The notes under the pieces: generated by a model
The model's database searches: none
Told to the model about the DNA's origin: nothing
What the model saw: only the letters and a program-made list of their open reading frames with translations
Assembly: GCA_031553595.1 (NCBI GenBank)
Contig: JAVBLI010000016.1
Coordinates: forward strand, 124,001 to 188,000
Length of the DNA stretch: 64,000 nt
Direction: 5' to 3'
Source of the DNA: RGIG3701 sp031553595
GTDB taxonomy: Bacteria; Planctomycetota; Planctomycetia; Pirellulales; Thermoguttaceae
Program-made: the position numbers and the translations under genes
Shown here: piece by piece, positions 17,508 to 26,562 of the stretch
How the letters are laid out: every line of letters starts with the position of its first letter
How positions within the stretch are numbered: position 1 is the stretch's first letter

Positions 17508-18953
17508 ATGATTTCTGTCCAGCAGTTTGTATTCGGCCCGGATTTTACCTCTGAAACCCACCGTCCCGACGATTACGGTTATCTCGCGATGAGTCGGAAT
17601 ATAAAAAAAGTAGATCTGCTGGAAATCGCGGCCTGGAGCGCACATCAGGGCGACTGCCTGACGACGCTCCCAGAAACGGCGGGCGAGGCGGGTATTCAGG
17701 AAAATTGCGGCAAAAACGCCAGCTGGAATTTTCATCCCCTTCCTTCCGGCGCTTTTTGCATCAGCCGGACGTTGAATCTCCCGTTTTTGACCCGCCAGGA
17801 CAGTTTTACGCACGGTTTAATCGTTCCACCGCTGCTACTGCACCATTACGCAAATAATCCGGTTCTGTTAATCGAACATCTGGAAAAACTGGGGTTTTGG
17901 CAGGCTGGCGCGGAAGTGCTTCAGCAGTTAATCCTGTATTTCCTTGAAAGAAAGCCGGCAGGGGCATCTGAGCATTTCGCGACCACTGAAATTTCCGGAA
18001 AAAAATACCCGGTTTTGCGTACGCTGGATGTGGATGGCGGCGCGATTCCCGTCCGTGGTGAGCATTTACGCCGGGTGGGGCAGATGCTGGGGGTTCAGCA
18101 GCTCACGGAAATCCTGGACGGCATCCTGCAAAACGTGACGGCGGTGATTAACGGCCGGGTTCCGCCGCTGCCGCTTTTAAAGGCGATTTTCGATCTGCTT
18201 CCGGTCAATTGCCGCACGGAGCTTTATTTTTGCACTCAATTAAAATTCTCTCCGAGCCGGCCGTTTCGTATCCTTTTTACGGGAGAAAATTACGCGCAGC
18301 AGCGCCGTATCCGCCGGATGACGAGCCTTCCCCAGATATCCATCCGCGAAAATACCCCGGGCCAGCCGCGGCGCAGGCTGGGAAACCGCTGGAGCATGTT
18401 CATGTCCATGATTCTCCAGCTGAAGTGGGAATTTAAATGGAATGAAATGCAGATTCTTGATCCGTCTCCGTGTGAGGCGGATGCGCTGCCGCAACTGGCG
18501 CGGACGTATTTTCAGCAGTTGGGGCTGCGCACGGTTTATGGAAAAACATTCCGAAAAACAGCCGCCACTCAGCCGCCTTCCGAGGATGGTGAAGGGCCGG
18601 CCGGGCAGCTTGCCCAGGAAGAAACGCCATATTATACGGTTCATAAAAAAATACCGGCCTCTGCGTTTTCGCCCGATTTTTCTTTGGTGCAGATGGACAC
18701 ACGCGTTCAGGCGTATGTTTCGGCCATCATTAGCGCGGCGGCCGGGAATCCCCTGGCGGCGGAGCAGATGCAGCATCTGCGGAAAAGCATCCTCGCAGAC
18801 GTTCCTGACGCGTGCCGGCAAGATGTCTCGGAACATCTGCTGGAGGTGGGATTACAGGCGTGGAACCAGCAGAAAAAGGAGTATCCCGTGTGTTCTCATC
18901 ACCAGATCGAGAAAATGGCGGATGTGCTGTGCACGATGATCGCCGAATTCTGA
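17508..18953 (+). CDS. GAP1-N-like protein of unknown function
   Basis: A 481-residue protein without signal peptide or membrane segment. It begins MISVQQFVFGPDFTSETH, then DDYGYLAMSRNIKKVDLLEI, and later FTHGLIVPPLLLHHYANNP. These three blocks resemble the N-terminal domain of GTPase-associated protein 1 (GAP1-N), where an N-terminal 'QxxFG...GY..xA.S' strand-loop and a 'xTHxLxVPPxxLxxxxNNPxxL' motif are typical. Those proteins are often encoded near GTPases or ATPases of ternary systems; none is seen nearby here. The C-terminal 250 residues are unassigned. The start is placed at 17508 because upstream codons overlap the promoter. Assignment is from memory of the motif pattern. Confidence 0.55.
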   Translation: MISVQQFVFGPDFTSETHRPDDYGYLAMSRNIKKVDLLEIAAWSAHQGDCLTTLPETAGEAGIQENCGKNASWNFHPLPSGAFCISRTLNLPFLTRQDSFTHGLIVPPLLLHHYANNPVLLIEHLEKLGFWQAGAEVLQQLILYFLERKPAGASEHFATTEISGKKYPVLRTLDVDGGAIPVRGEHLRRVGQMLGVQQLTEILDGILQNVTAVINGRVPPLPLLKAIFDLLPVNCRTELYFCTQLKFSPSRPFRILFTGENYAQQRRIRRMTSLPQISIRENTPGQPRRRLGNRWSMFMSMILQLKWEFKWNEMQILDPSPCEADALPQLARTYFQQLGLRTVYGKTFRKTAATQPPSEDGEGPAGQLAQEETPYYTVHKKIPASAFSPDFSLVQMDTRVQAYVSAIISAAAGNPLAAEQMQHLRKSILADVPDACRQDVSEHLLEVGLQAWNQQKKEYPVCSHHQIEKMADVLCTMIAEF

Positions 18954-18998
18954 GACGCTTCCGAATCGCAAAAAACATGTCATAAAAACGCTCATTCT

Positions 18999-19033
18999 GC
19001 CGCGTAGCTTCCGGTACGTGCGGCTCTGTTTTT
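18999..19033 (+). terminator. Probable Rho-independent terminator
   Basis: GCCGCGTAGC and TACGTGCGGC form an imperfect hairpin, followed by CTCTGTTTTT, 45 bases after the stop at 18953. Confidence 0.5.
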
Positions 19034-19115
19034 GTGCGAAATATGAAAATTTGACAGTTTTAGGGGTTTTTTGGAATTATTTTTTTAAAATAGGTAAAAA
19101 AAGATCATAAAATAC

Positions 19116-19144
19116 TTGCTTATTGGATGGTTTGCAAATAAAAT
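19116..19144 (+). promoter_or_regulatory. Putative promoter of the DUF1598-like gene
   Basis: TTGCTT (19116-19121), 17-base spacer, TAAAAT (19139-19144) in a very AT-rich stretch, about 120 bases upstream of the start at 19266. Confidence 0.45.
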
Positions 19145-19265
19145 ATACAGTAAGTCTTTTAATAGATACTTTATTTTGTGAAAAAACACAGGTAAACTGT
19201 CGCGTGCGAAGAAATTTGCGTCGGGGACGTACGCGCGGCGGGTGCCATGGTGAAGGAGAATGATG

Positions 19266-20645
19266 ATGCGTTTATTTTCGGTAAGAGCGATTTCCGGTTT
19301 TCTTGCGACTTTTTTTGCGATTTGGTTGATGTTTTCCGCGGGGACTGCATACGCTCAGGTGGTCGGCACCATGGCGGGTGTCGAGATTGATGCCAGCGGC
19401 GTCATGAAAATGAAGACGTTTTATGAACCCAGCCTGCAGGCGTTCAAGGAGCGTCAGAAGGCGGCGGCGAATCGTCAGTCGAAAGATCTGGTGAAATACA
19501 CGCCCGCGCGCTGCGTTTCCCTCACCCGGATGGAGCATGAAGTGGCGAATGCCGAGAACGGCGTGATTCCGGAAGAGGTCCTGTACATGGCGGGCCTGCA
19601 GAAAATTGATCATGTGCTGGTGTACCCCGAGTCGGGGGACGTGGTGCTCGTCGGGCCGGCGGAAGGCTGGTTTAAGGATGCGTCCGGACGGGTGGTGGGC
19701 CTGACCACCGGAAAGCCCGTGCTGCACCTGGCGGATATGGTCGCGGCCATGCGTGCCTTCCCCGCCGGGAAGAAAGATTCCCCGCTGATCGGCTGCTCGA
19801 TTGATCCCACCGCGGAAGGGCTGGCGAACCTGCAGAAATATCTCCTGCAGGTCGGAAAAACGGCCCGCCCTGGGGACACCGCGGCGCTTGTCACGGGCCT
19901 GAAAAACAGCCTCGGCATGCAGGAAGTCACCGTTCTGGGTGTGAATCCGGACACGCGTTTCGCCCGCACGCTGGTCGAGGCGGATTACCGCATGAAGCTT
20001 ATCGGCATCGGGCTGGAGAAGCCGCCGGTGAAGATGAAATCGTTTGTGCAGACGGTCAGCCCTTCGCAGATGAAGCGAAACGCGATGTGCCGCTGGTATT
20101 TCGTGCCGGAGTATGAGTGCGTCCGGATGAGCCCGGATAAATTGGCCATTTCGCTGGAAGGGCAGGGCGTGAAGCTCGTCGGCGCGGACGAACTGGTGTC
20201 GCGCGACGGGCAACGTCAGGAAACCGTGACCACGTCCGGCAGCGCCAGTAAAGTGTTTACGGACAGTTTCACGCAGAATTACGCGAAAATCGCGGAGAAG
20301 GCGCCGGTATATGCCGAGCTGCGGAACCTGGTGGACATGTCCGTCGTCGCGGCGTACCTCCAGAGTGAGGATATTTACGGAAAACTGAGTTGGGAAATGC
20401 TCGTTTTCGGAAAAGAGTCGCGTTTTGCCATTCAGACAGAGTCGGCCCCGAAAAAAGTGGAATCCGCGGTGAACGCCATTTGGCGCGGCACCACGCTGAT
20501 GACGCCCATCGGCGGGGGTGTCGAGATTCACGCTGCCAAGGCGCTGAAAAAAGATAACCTCCTGGACGCGAAAGACCCGGCGGTTGCCCAGCAGAAGGAA
20601 AAAACGGAAGCCACACTCCCGGAAAAGGGATGGTGGTGGAATTAA
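19266..20645 (+). CDS. Secreted planctomycete protein, DUF1598-like
   Basis: About 459 residues with a Sec signal (SGFLATFFAIWLMFSAGTAYAQ). The mature part resembles the planctomycete-restricted DUF1598 family: MEHEVANAENGVIPEEVLYM, HVLVYPESGDVVLVGPAEGW, then MSPDKLAISLEGQGVKL and EKAPVYAELRNLVDMSVVAA. No enzymatic motif is visible; function unknown, location probably periplasmic. Three consecutive ATG codons (19260, 19263, 19266) follow GGAG at 19255-19258; the third is at the best distance and is used. It is preceded by about 300 bases without a gene and followed by a convergent lipoprotein gene, with a palindromic element between the stops. Confidence 0.7.
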   Translation: MRLFSVRAISGFLATFFAIWLMFSAGTAYAQVVGTMAGVEIDASGVMKMKTFYEPSLQAFKERQKAAANRQSKDLVKYTPARCVSLTRMEHEVANAENGVIPEEVLYMAGLQKIDHVLVYPESGDVVLVGPAEGWFKDASGRVVGLTTGKPVLHLADMVAAMRAFPAGKKDSPLIGCSIDPTAEGLANLQKYLLQVGKTARPGDTAALVTGLKNSLGMQEVTVLGVNPDTRFARTLVEADYRMKLIGIGLEKPPVKMKSFVQTVSPSQMKRNAMCRWYFVPEYECVRMSPDKLAISLEGQGVKLVGADELVSRDGQRQETVTTSGSASKVFTDSFTQNYAKIAEKAPVYAELRNLVDMSVVAAYLQSEDIYGKLSWEMLVFGKESRFAIQTESAPKKVESAVNAIWRGTTLMTPIGGGVEIHAAKALKKDNLLDAKDPAVAQQKEKTEATLPEKGWWWN

Positions 20646-20647
20646 TG

Positions 20648-20748
20648 CGGAATGGTTAATGCTGAATGCTGGCGTGGTGTTAAATCTCTCAGGAAATAAC
20701 ACTTTTCGCATTTCTTCATTAACCATTCACCATTTCTCATTCCCCGTT
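20648..20748. repeat. Word-armed inverted repeat, core type 2 (copy 1)
   Basis: GAATGGTTAATG (20650-20661) is perfectly inverted at 20717-20728 (CATTAACCATTC), with further AATGCTGAATGCTGG and CATTTCTCATTCC words. The core reads GGCGTGGTGTTAAATC then GGAAATAACACTTTTC, and is closely similar to the core at 52092-52130 although the arms there are different words. It fills the gap between convergent stops at 20645 and 20749. Confidence 0.85.
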
Positions 20749-21585
20749 TCACGGCTGGTTCGGGTAAGCGGGGTTAATGTTTCCCGGGGCGAAAAGCACG
20801 GGTGATGTGCTTGGGGCGGTGGCCGGCGCGGCGGCCGCCGGTGTATTACCGTTGGGCAGGTCTAGCGTTAGGCCCGGCAGGCCCTGCGAATCTCCGTCGA
20901 AATGCGGCTGGCCCCCCAGTTGCGGGTGCGTGCTGACCATGTCCGGCGAAGAAGCTGTTCCGGGGCCGGGCAGTCCTGCCAGATTCCGGTTATCCGCAAG
21001 TGCGGGTGGGGGAGTGCCGTCCAGCGTGGTGGGCAGTTCCATCGGAAGCGAATCACTCGGCCCATTTCCGCCGCTCAGCGACATGCTCAGCCCCATCTCG
21101 GGCGCCGGGTCCGCAGCCATGGGCGAAATGGTGTCGGGATTACCGCCTCTCGGATAGCCCCCACCTTCATTCCGTGCCAGTGTCCCTTCGGTGGCGGCAT
21201 GCGATTCCCGTGGCTTGGTTTGCACCGACGGCGGTGGTTCCGGCATCTCAGCGTCCTGCACCCAGCTCGGTGCGTTTTTCGACTGCTGAACCTCCGCCAT
21301 CTGAACCCGGTCGGGACGCAGGGTATTATCTTTGGTCTCGACGTGCGCCATGCTGTTGGGATGGGTTTTACCACGCCGCTGACTCGCCAATTCCGCGCTT
21401 TCTTGCGGATTCGCCTTTTCTGCCGGCTGATCGATATTATCCCCTTTCGACGTGCGGCTCACCGAAAGCGGCGTTCGCCACCCGGCTCCCGAACCCGAAG
21501 TAGCGGACTTGCACCCGCCGAAAAACGGCATTCCCCCCAAAACAAGTGCCAGCGACACGGCAGTCAATGGAATATATTTCATCAT
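20749..21585 (-). CDS. Hypothetical Pro/Gly-rich lipoprotein
   Basis: A 278-residue lipoprotein. The signal MMKYIPLTAVSLALVLGG leads to lipobox FGGC. The rest is low-complexity and rich in Pro, Gly, Ser, Asn and Ala (for example AAAAPATAPSTSP and GLPGPGTASSPDM), with no recognised domain, so it is probably an unstructured surface or periplasmic linker protein. It has a clear upstream promoter match and is convergent with the DUF1598-like gene. Codon use looks like its neighbours. Confidence 0.65.
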   Translation of the reverse strand: MMKYIPLTAVSLALVLGGMPFFGGCKSATSGSGAGWRTPLSVSRTSKGDNIDQPAEKANPQESAELASQRRGKTHPNSMAHVETKDNTLRPDRVQMAEVQQSKNAPSWVQDAEMPEPPPSVQTKPRESHAATEGTLARNEGGGYPRGGNPDTISPMAADPAPEMGLSMSLSGGNGPSDSLPMELPTTLDGTPPPALADNRNLAGLPGPGTASSPDMVSTHPQLGGQPHFDGDSQGLPGLTLDLPNGNTPAAAAPATAPSTSPVLFAPGNINPAYPNQP

Positions 21586-21664
21586 TTTTTTCCCGACAAA
21601 AGGCTGCCCGCAACGGATGCGGCGGCATAAACCACGGAGATTTGCGACTTTTTACACATACCAC

Positions 21665-21693
21665 CTTATAATAACCTCGCCGTATTCCGTCAA
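21665..21693 (-). promoter_or_regulatory. Putative promoter of the lipoprotein gene
   Basis: On the minus strand TTGACG (21688-21693), 17-base spacer, TATAAG (21665-21670), about 80 bases upstream of the ATG at 21585. Confidence 0.55.
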
Positions 21694-21970
21694 GAGCAAT
21701 TTGTAGAATATCGAATGGATTTCTGTAAAAACAAATCTCCTTTTTCGAAATACGGAAAAACATTTTTTCCCTTGGAAGCGTAATAAATATAACTGACCAT
21801 TTTTTGTATTTACCCCATTCTCACAGATATTTGTCGGTTTTTTCGGCTATTCCAACAGTCCGGGACGTACAAATACGATAAAGATAAATAAGTGAAAGTA
21901 TACACTTTCTGTGTGCAGAAATCGTTTTAAGACAAATGCCTTTCGAATGGCGTGGCATAAGGAATAATTC
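21694..21970. other. AT-rich divergent upstream region
   Basis: Together with 21586-21693 this is about 385 bases without a gene, between the lipoprotein and the giant cyclophilin-domain gene. It is AT-rich and contains a short dyad, GAAAGTATACACTTTC (about 21895-21910), 60-75 bases before the ATG at 21971, which could be an operator. No certain plus-strand promoter was identified. Confidence 0.35.
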
Positions 21971-24900
21971 ATGAATTCCCCCAGAAATTTTCTTCAAAAA
22001 ATTCTCTCGTCGGCTCAAAATCTTCTCGAAAAGCAGGATACGGCAAGGAAAAATGCCGGATTTTACCGTCGACTGGGCATGGAAGCGCTGGAGATGCGGT
22101 GTCTTTTGAACGTCGCGCCGGTATTCCAGGCGATTTATGAATTGGATGCCAATAATACCATTTCCCTGCCTTCCGGCTCCTCGGCCTACATTTCCCTCTA
22201 CGCCACCGACGCGGACGGCGATGCGCTGACATATACGGCCCGCACCTCGAACAGCAACCTGACGCTGACCGTCGTGCAGGGCAAAAGCCTCCAGTTTACG
22301 GTTTCGCAGGGCGGTCAACAGTTGGGCGTCATGACGTTCATGCTTTTCGAGGACATGGCGCCGGAAACGGTGGCGCGGATTGTGGAGTTGGCCCAGGCTG
22401 GCTATTACGACACGCAGGGCAACAGCTATACGATGAAGTTTCACCGCGTGATCGAGGATTTTATGATCCAGGGCGGCGACCCTACGGGGCTGGGCACGGG
22501 CGGCACGAACCAGAAGTTCGACGACGAATTCTATCATCTGCTGCAATTCACGCAGGAAGGCATCCTCGCGATGGCGAATGCCGGCAAGGACACGAACGAC
22601 TCGCAATTTTTCATCACCGACGGTGCGACGCGGTGGCTGGACTTTAACCACACCATTTTCGGCTATCAGACCAGCGGGCAGGGCGTGCGCGACACGATCG
22701 CCGCGACGGACGTGAAAGCCGGCAGTGGCGAGACGACGGCTTCCGTTCCCGTCAAGGACGTGGTCATCGACACCGTGAAAGTCATCCAGGACAAAGAACG
22801 CGGCGTGCTGCTGATCAACGCCCCTTACGGCTACACCGGCACGGCGGAAATCACCGTCACGGTCAGCGACGGCAACGGCGGCACGGCGGAGAAGACCTTC
22901 AAGGTGAATGTCGTCGCCGATACCGTGAACACGCCTCCGATCCTGGGGGCCATCGAGCCGATCGTCATCGAGGAGGGCGGCACGACGTCCTTCTATCTTT
23001 CCTATTATGACCGCGAGGGCGACACGCCGTATTTCGGCGGAAGTGTGTACCCCGCCAACGGCAGCATCACGATGGAAGTCGACCAGAGCACGGGCAAGGT
23101 AACGATTACCGGCGTGGCGGGATTTACCGGCGTGGCGGGCATTTACGTCGGCGTCCGCGATGCCGGCGCGTCGTCATGGGACACTCAGTGCGTTCCGGTG
23201 CTGGTGAAGCCCAAAGCGCCTGCCGCTCCGATTCTGGAGGGCAACGAAAGCGGGGTGACCAGCGAGTCGACCAGTTTGACTTTTCAGATCGACAACGTGA
23301 AAAAGGGCGCGACCGTCGTTCTGACCGTCAACGGCACGGCCATTGCCTCGGTCGTGGCCACCTCCACTTCCGTCAAGATCACGACCCCCTCCAATTTCCA
23401 TTTCGAGGACGGCGTGCATGAGATCAAGGCCTATCAGATGTTGGTGAACCAGGCGCTGGATATCGGCAACCAGCACGAAAAGGTCGACGTTCTGAGTAAC
23501 CTCTCGGCGGCGTTCAGTCTCACCATCGCGGGGGCAGCCCCGAAGTTTACGTCGACGGCCCCGACCGCCCCGGTGGTTGTGGGCACCGCGTTTAAGACCG
23601 ACATTCAGACCGACTTCGAAACCGACAGCCGCGCGGTGACGTATTCGCTGATCGAGGCCCCGGCGGGCATGACGATCAACGCCACGACGGGGGTGATTCA
23701 GTGGACGCCGACGGCTTCCCAGGTGGGTTTTGTGAATGTGAAAGTGCAGGCGGAATCCAGTCTCGGCGTCAAAGCCACCATGGATTTCGAGCTCAACGTG
23801 GTGGTCGAGGCCGATTTGCCCAAGCCGGTGATTGCGACGATCCCGCTGCTGTATGTGGATGAAGGCAAAACGCTCCAGTATCAAATCGCGGCCACCAGCG
23901 AGTTGGGTAATGTGACGTTCAAATACGATTTCATGCCGGGGACGGTTATCCCGGACGGCGCGAAAATCGACCCGAACACCGGCGTCTTTACCTGGACGCC
24001 CGGCGAGGAGCACGGCGGCTCGACCTACTCCATGCGTGTGCGGGTGGTGGATTCGAACGGCTCGTTTGCCACGATGCTGCTGTCCGTGGGCGTGATCGAA
24101 GTGGATAACGCTGCCGAGTTCGGCAAGATAAACGCCCAGCTCGTGCGGCCCGGCGATCCGCTGTGGATGCAGGTGAAAGCCACCGACCCGGATACCGTGA
24201 AAAACGCCGTGCGGTATTCGCTGGGGGCCGACGCTCCCGAGGGCATGAAAGTCCATCCCACCACCGGTATCATCACCTGGAGTGTGCCCGAAGAGTACCC
24301 CGCGGGCGTGGTGAATGTGACGGTGTATGCCACCGAAATTCTTTCCAACGGTTCGGACGGCCTCACCGGCGAGGCGCAATTCCAGGTTGCCGTGGGAAAT
24401 TACCGCGATTCTTCCACCGGCATCCCGTCCAGCGTTCCTTCCGCGCCGCTGAGCGTGCAGCTTTTGGGATCCAGCGACACCGGCATCAGCAATTCCGACA
24501 GGATTACCTCGAAAAACAACTCGTCCGCGAGCACAACGCTGGATATTCGTGTTTCGGGGTGTACGCCCGGCGCGACCGTCGTGCTGTATGTGGACAACCT
24601 TCCGATCGGCTATGCCGTGGCGATGTACAGCGAAATCATCATCACGACCGACGGTATCACGGGACTGCCCGACGGCGAGCATCACATCACGGCCCGGCAA
24701 ATCATCACCGCGGAAAACAAAACCTGGGGCGGCGTTTCCGGCGATCTGGACATCCCCAGCAACCGCTCGAACGCCATCCTGATTACGGTCGACGCGACCA
24801 ATCCGGTGGTTATCTCGACGCCCGGCAACCGGGTTGTCGCCGGCGCGGGATTTGAGTATCGTGTGCGGGTGGAATCCACGACGGGGGTTTCGTATTCGCT

Positions 24901-26494
24901 GGTCAAAGGCCCGGCGGGCATGATTCTCGACACCACCACCGGCGTCCTCACCTGGTCCGTGCCGGCCACCCAGTCGGCCGTGACGGAAGTCACGATCCGT
25001 GTGACGGACTACGCGGGGAACGTCGCCGAGCAGTCGTTTTCGCTGGAAGTGGGCCCGGGCCCGATTTTCGACGCGCTGGGCACGCAGAATGGCGACGAAC
25101 TGACGCTCATCCGATTCACGGTTCGCGCGTCACTGGCGGACGACCCGAACGCCGTGATCACTTACGGCACCAGCGGTACGCTGCCGTCCGGAGCGACGCT
25201 TGACGCCGCGACCGGGCAGTTCAGCTGGATTCCCGCCGAAGACCAGGACGGCACCCACATCATCACCTTCACCGCCACGCACGAGGGCGTGACGACCACC
25301 CAGACCGTGACGATCGTCGTCGCCGAGGTCAACACGCCGCCGACGCTGGATCTGGTGCACGACCTGTGGGCGGATGAGCTGGAAGACATCCTCATTCAAC
25401 TGGTCGGTCGGGATGAAGACATTCCCGCCAATACGCTGACGTACTTCTTCTTTACGACGCCGCCGGAAGGCATGACGCTCAACGCCTCCACGGGCCTGAT
25501 TACCTGGACGCCTGGCGTGCGGCAGGGCGGCACGTCCTACACCCTCACCGTCGGCGTCCGCGACAATTACGGCGCGGAAGCCCTGCGGACCTTCACCATT
25601 ACCGTGGAAGACACGGCGCATGGCCCGGAGATTACCGGTCTGGCCGCCATCCCCAAAACCGTTCAGCCCGGCGACCGCGTGGAGTTCACGCTCACCGCCC
25701 TGGACGAGGAAGGCAACGCCGGCGGAATCGTCATGAGCGTCGTCGGTACGCTGCCGGAAGGCGCGACGTTTAATGCCGCGACGGGTGTTTTCGTGTGGAA
25801 TGTGCCTGAAGATGCCGAGGTGGGCACCGTTTCCTTCTCGATCAAAGCGACGATGATCGGCGAAGACGGCAGCGCCGGCCTCAGCAGTACGCAACTGATT
25901 ACCATGCAGATCGTGGCCGCGACGGAACCGACGGATCCAACAGATCCCACCGATCCAACGGACCCGACTGATCCAACCGATCCTACCGACCCCGACCCGA
26001 CGGATCCAACTGATCCGAAAGATCCCACGGATCCTACCGACCCGACGGACCCGCTTCCGCCGGTGACGCCCGTGAAGCCTGGAGTGCCGAATGTGCCGTC
26101 CTTTAACGGCCTGGGAACGCCTTCGTCGGGGATGATGACCATCGGCGGTCAGCAGGTGCGGCAAGTGAGTGGGTACGCTGGTTCCGCGCTGGCGGCTTAC
26201 ATGGCGAATTACGGTCAGATCGTGGCCCCGGGTGTCGCGGCGCCGTTCACCTTCTCACCGTACTCCAGTGGGATGGAATCCACGGCCGGCATGACAGAAG
26301 GCATTTTCGGAGTGGAGCTCAGCACGCCCGCCAGCGGCGGTAACGAAGCGGTGACCGACCCGAATGCCGAGGAAACGGACGAAACCGGTAAGCCCCGCAC
26401 TCCCACGCCGCATGGAGAGCGGACGACTGCCGCTTCCGAAACGCGTGAGTACACGCAAGAACGCGACGCCGACAGACGCCGGCGCCGGAATTAA
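21971..26494 (+). CDS. Giant surface protein: cyclophilin domain plus Ig/cadherin-like repeats
   Basis: 1507 residues. The N-terminus has no ordinary signal; instead it carries RRLGMEALEMRCLLN (residues 33-47), the planctomycete LEPxxL-type motif of large secreted proteins. Residues about 117-275 are a cyclophilin peptidyl-prolyl isomerase: MKFHRVIEDFMIQGGDP, ILAMANAGKDTNDSQFFIT and FGYQTSGQG are its conserved blocks, with Arg and Phe/Gln active-site positions kept. Then come about ten Ig-like/cadherin-like modules of the putative-Ig type (VTYSLIEAPAGMTINATTG then VIQWTP, repeated). A Pro-Thr-Asp tandem repeat (about 1318-1362) precedes a 145-residue tail ending in Arg. AAGGAA nine bases before the ATG fixes the start. 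Probably cell-surface adhesion or matrix, with prolyl isomerase activity outside the cell. Confidence 0.85.
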   Translation: MNSPRNFLQKILSSAQNLLEKQDTARKNAGFYRRLGMEALEMRCLLNVAPVFQAIYELDANNTISLPSGSSAYISLYATDADGDALTYTARTSNSNLTLTVVQGKSLQFTVSQGGQQLGVMTFMLFEDMAPETVARIVELAQAGYYDTQGNSYTMKFHRVIEDFMIQGGDPTGLGTGGTNQKFDDEFYHLLQFTQEGILAMANAGKDTNDSQFFITDGATRWLDFNHTIFGYQTSGQGVRDTIAATDVKAGSGETTASVPVKDVVIDTVKVIQDKERGVLLINAPYGYTGTAEITVTVSDGNGGTAEKTFKVNVVADTVNTPPILGAIEPIVIEEGGTTSFYLSYYDREGDTPYFGGSVYPANGSITMEVDQSTGKVTITGVAGFTGVAGIYVGVRDAGASSWDTQCVPVLVKPKAPAAPILEGNESGVTSESTSLTFQIDNVKKGATVVLTVNGTAIASVVATSTSVKITTPSNFHFEDGVHEIKAYQMLVNQALDIGNQHEKVDVLSNLSAAFSLTIAGAAPKFTSTAPTAPVVVGTAFKTDIQTDFETDSRAVTYSLIEAPAGMTINATTGVIQWTPTASQVGFVNVKVQAESSLGVKATMDFELNVVVEADLPKPVIATIPLLYVDEGKTLQYQIAATSELGNVTFKYDFMPGTVIPDGAKIDPNTGVFTWTPGEEHGGSTYSMRVRVVDSNGSFATMLLSVGVIEVDNAAEFGKINAQLVRPGDPLWMQVKATDPDTVKNAVRYSLGADAPEGMKVHPTTGIITWSVPEEYPAGVVNVTVYATEILSNGSDGLTGEAQFQVAVGNYRDSSTGIPSSVPSAPLSVQLLGSSDTGISNSDRITSKNNSSASTTLDIRVSGCTPGATVVLYVDNLPIGYAVAMYSEIIITTDGITGLPDGEHHITARQIITAENKTWGGVSGDLDIPSNRSNAILITVDATNPVVISTPGNRVVAGAGFEYRVRVESTTGVSYSLVKGPAGMILDTTTGVLTWSVPATQSAVTEVTIRVTDYAGNVAEQSFSLEVGPGPIFDALGTQNGDELTLIRFTVRASLADDPNAVITYGTSGTLPSGATLDAATGQFSWIPAEDQDGTHIITFTATHEGVTTTQTVTIVVAEVNTPPTLDLVHDLWADELEDILIQLVGRDEDIPANTLTYFFFTTPPEGMTLNASTGLITWTPGVRQGGTSYTLTVGVRDNYGAEALRTFTITVEDTAHGPEITGLAAIPKTVQPGDRVEFTLTALDEEGNAGGIVMSVVGTLPEGATFNAATGVFVWNVPEDAEVGTVSFSIKATMIGEDGSAGLSSTQLITMQIVAATEPTDPTDPTDPTDPTDPTDPTDPDPTDPTDPKDPTDPTDPTDPLPPVTPVKPGVPNVPSFNGLGTPSSGMMTIGGQQVRQVSGYAGSALAAYMANYGQIVAPGVAAPFTFSPYSSGMESTAGMTEGIFGVELSTPASGGNEAVTDPNAEETDETGKPRTPTPHGERTTAASETREYTQERDADRRRRRN
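25922..26058 (+). repeat. In-frame 9-base tandem repeat (Thr-Asp-Pro)
   Basis: About fifteen 9-base units of the type ACGGATCCA, coding Thr-Asp-Pro, with synonymous variation between units (ACC GAT CCA, ACT GAT CCA, ACG GAT CCC) and two interruptions (DPDP and DPKDP). It forms a stiff, acidic linker between the Ig-like part and the C-terminal tail of the giant protein and is likely to vary in length between strains. Confidence 0.9.
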
Positions 26495-26512
26495 TTTCTC
26501 CGCTTTTTAGCG

Positions 26513-26562
26513 TGCCCGGAAATTTCCTTCTCCTCCGTAAGGGAATTCTCCGGGCATTTTTT
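26513..26562 (+). terminator. Rho-independent terminator
   Basis: TGCCCGGA (26513-26520) pairs with TCCGGGCA (26549-26556), with further pairing of AAATTTCCTT and AAGGGAATT, and is followed by a T run. It lies 18 bases after the giant gene stop and touches the convergent stop at 26561. Confidence 0.8.

Noticed and set aside
23174..24700. Long minus-strand frame inside the cyclophilin/Ig-like gene
   Set aside because: Gly/Arg/His-rich shadow of the coding strand; no start signal and no domain.
25922..26058. The Thr-Asp-Pro repeat as a CRISPR array or minisatellite outside a gene
   Set aside because: It is in frame within the giant protein, in 9-base units with synonymous changes only.
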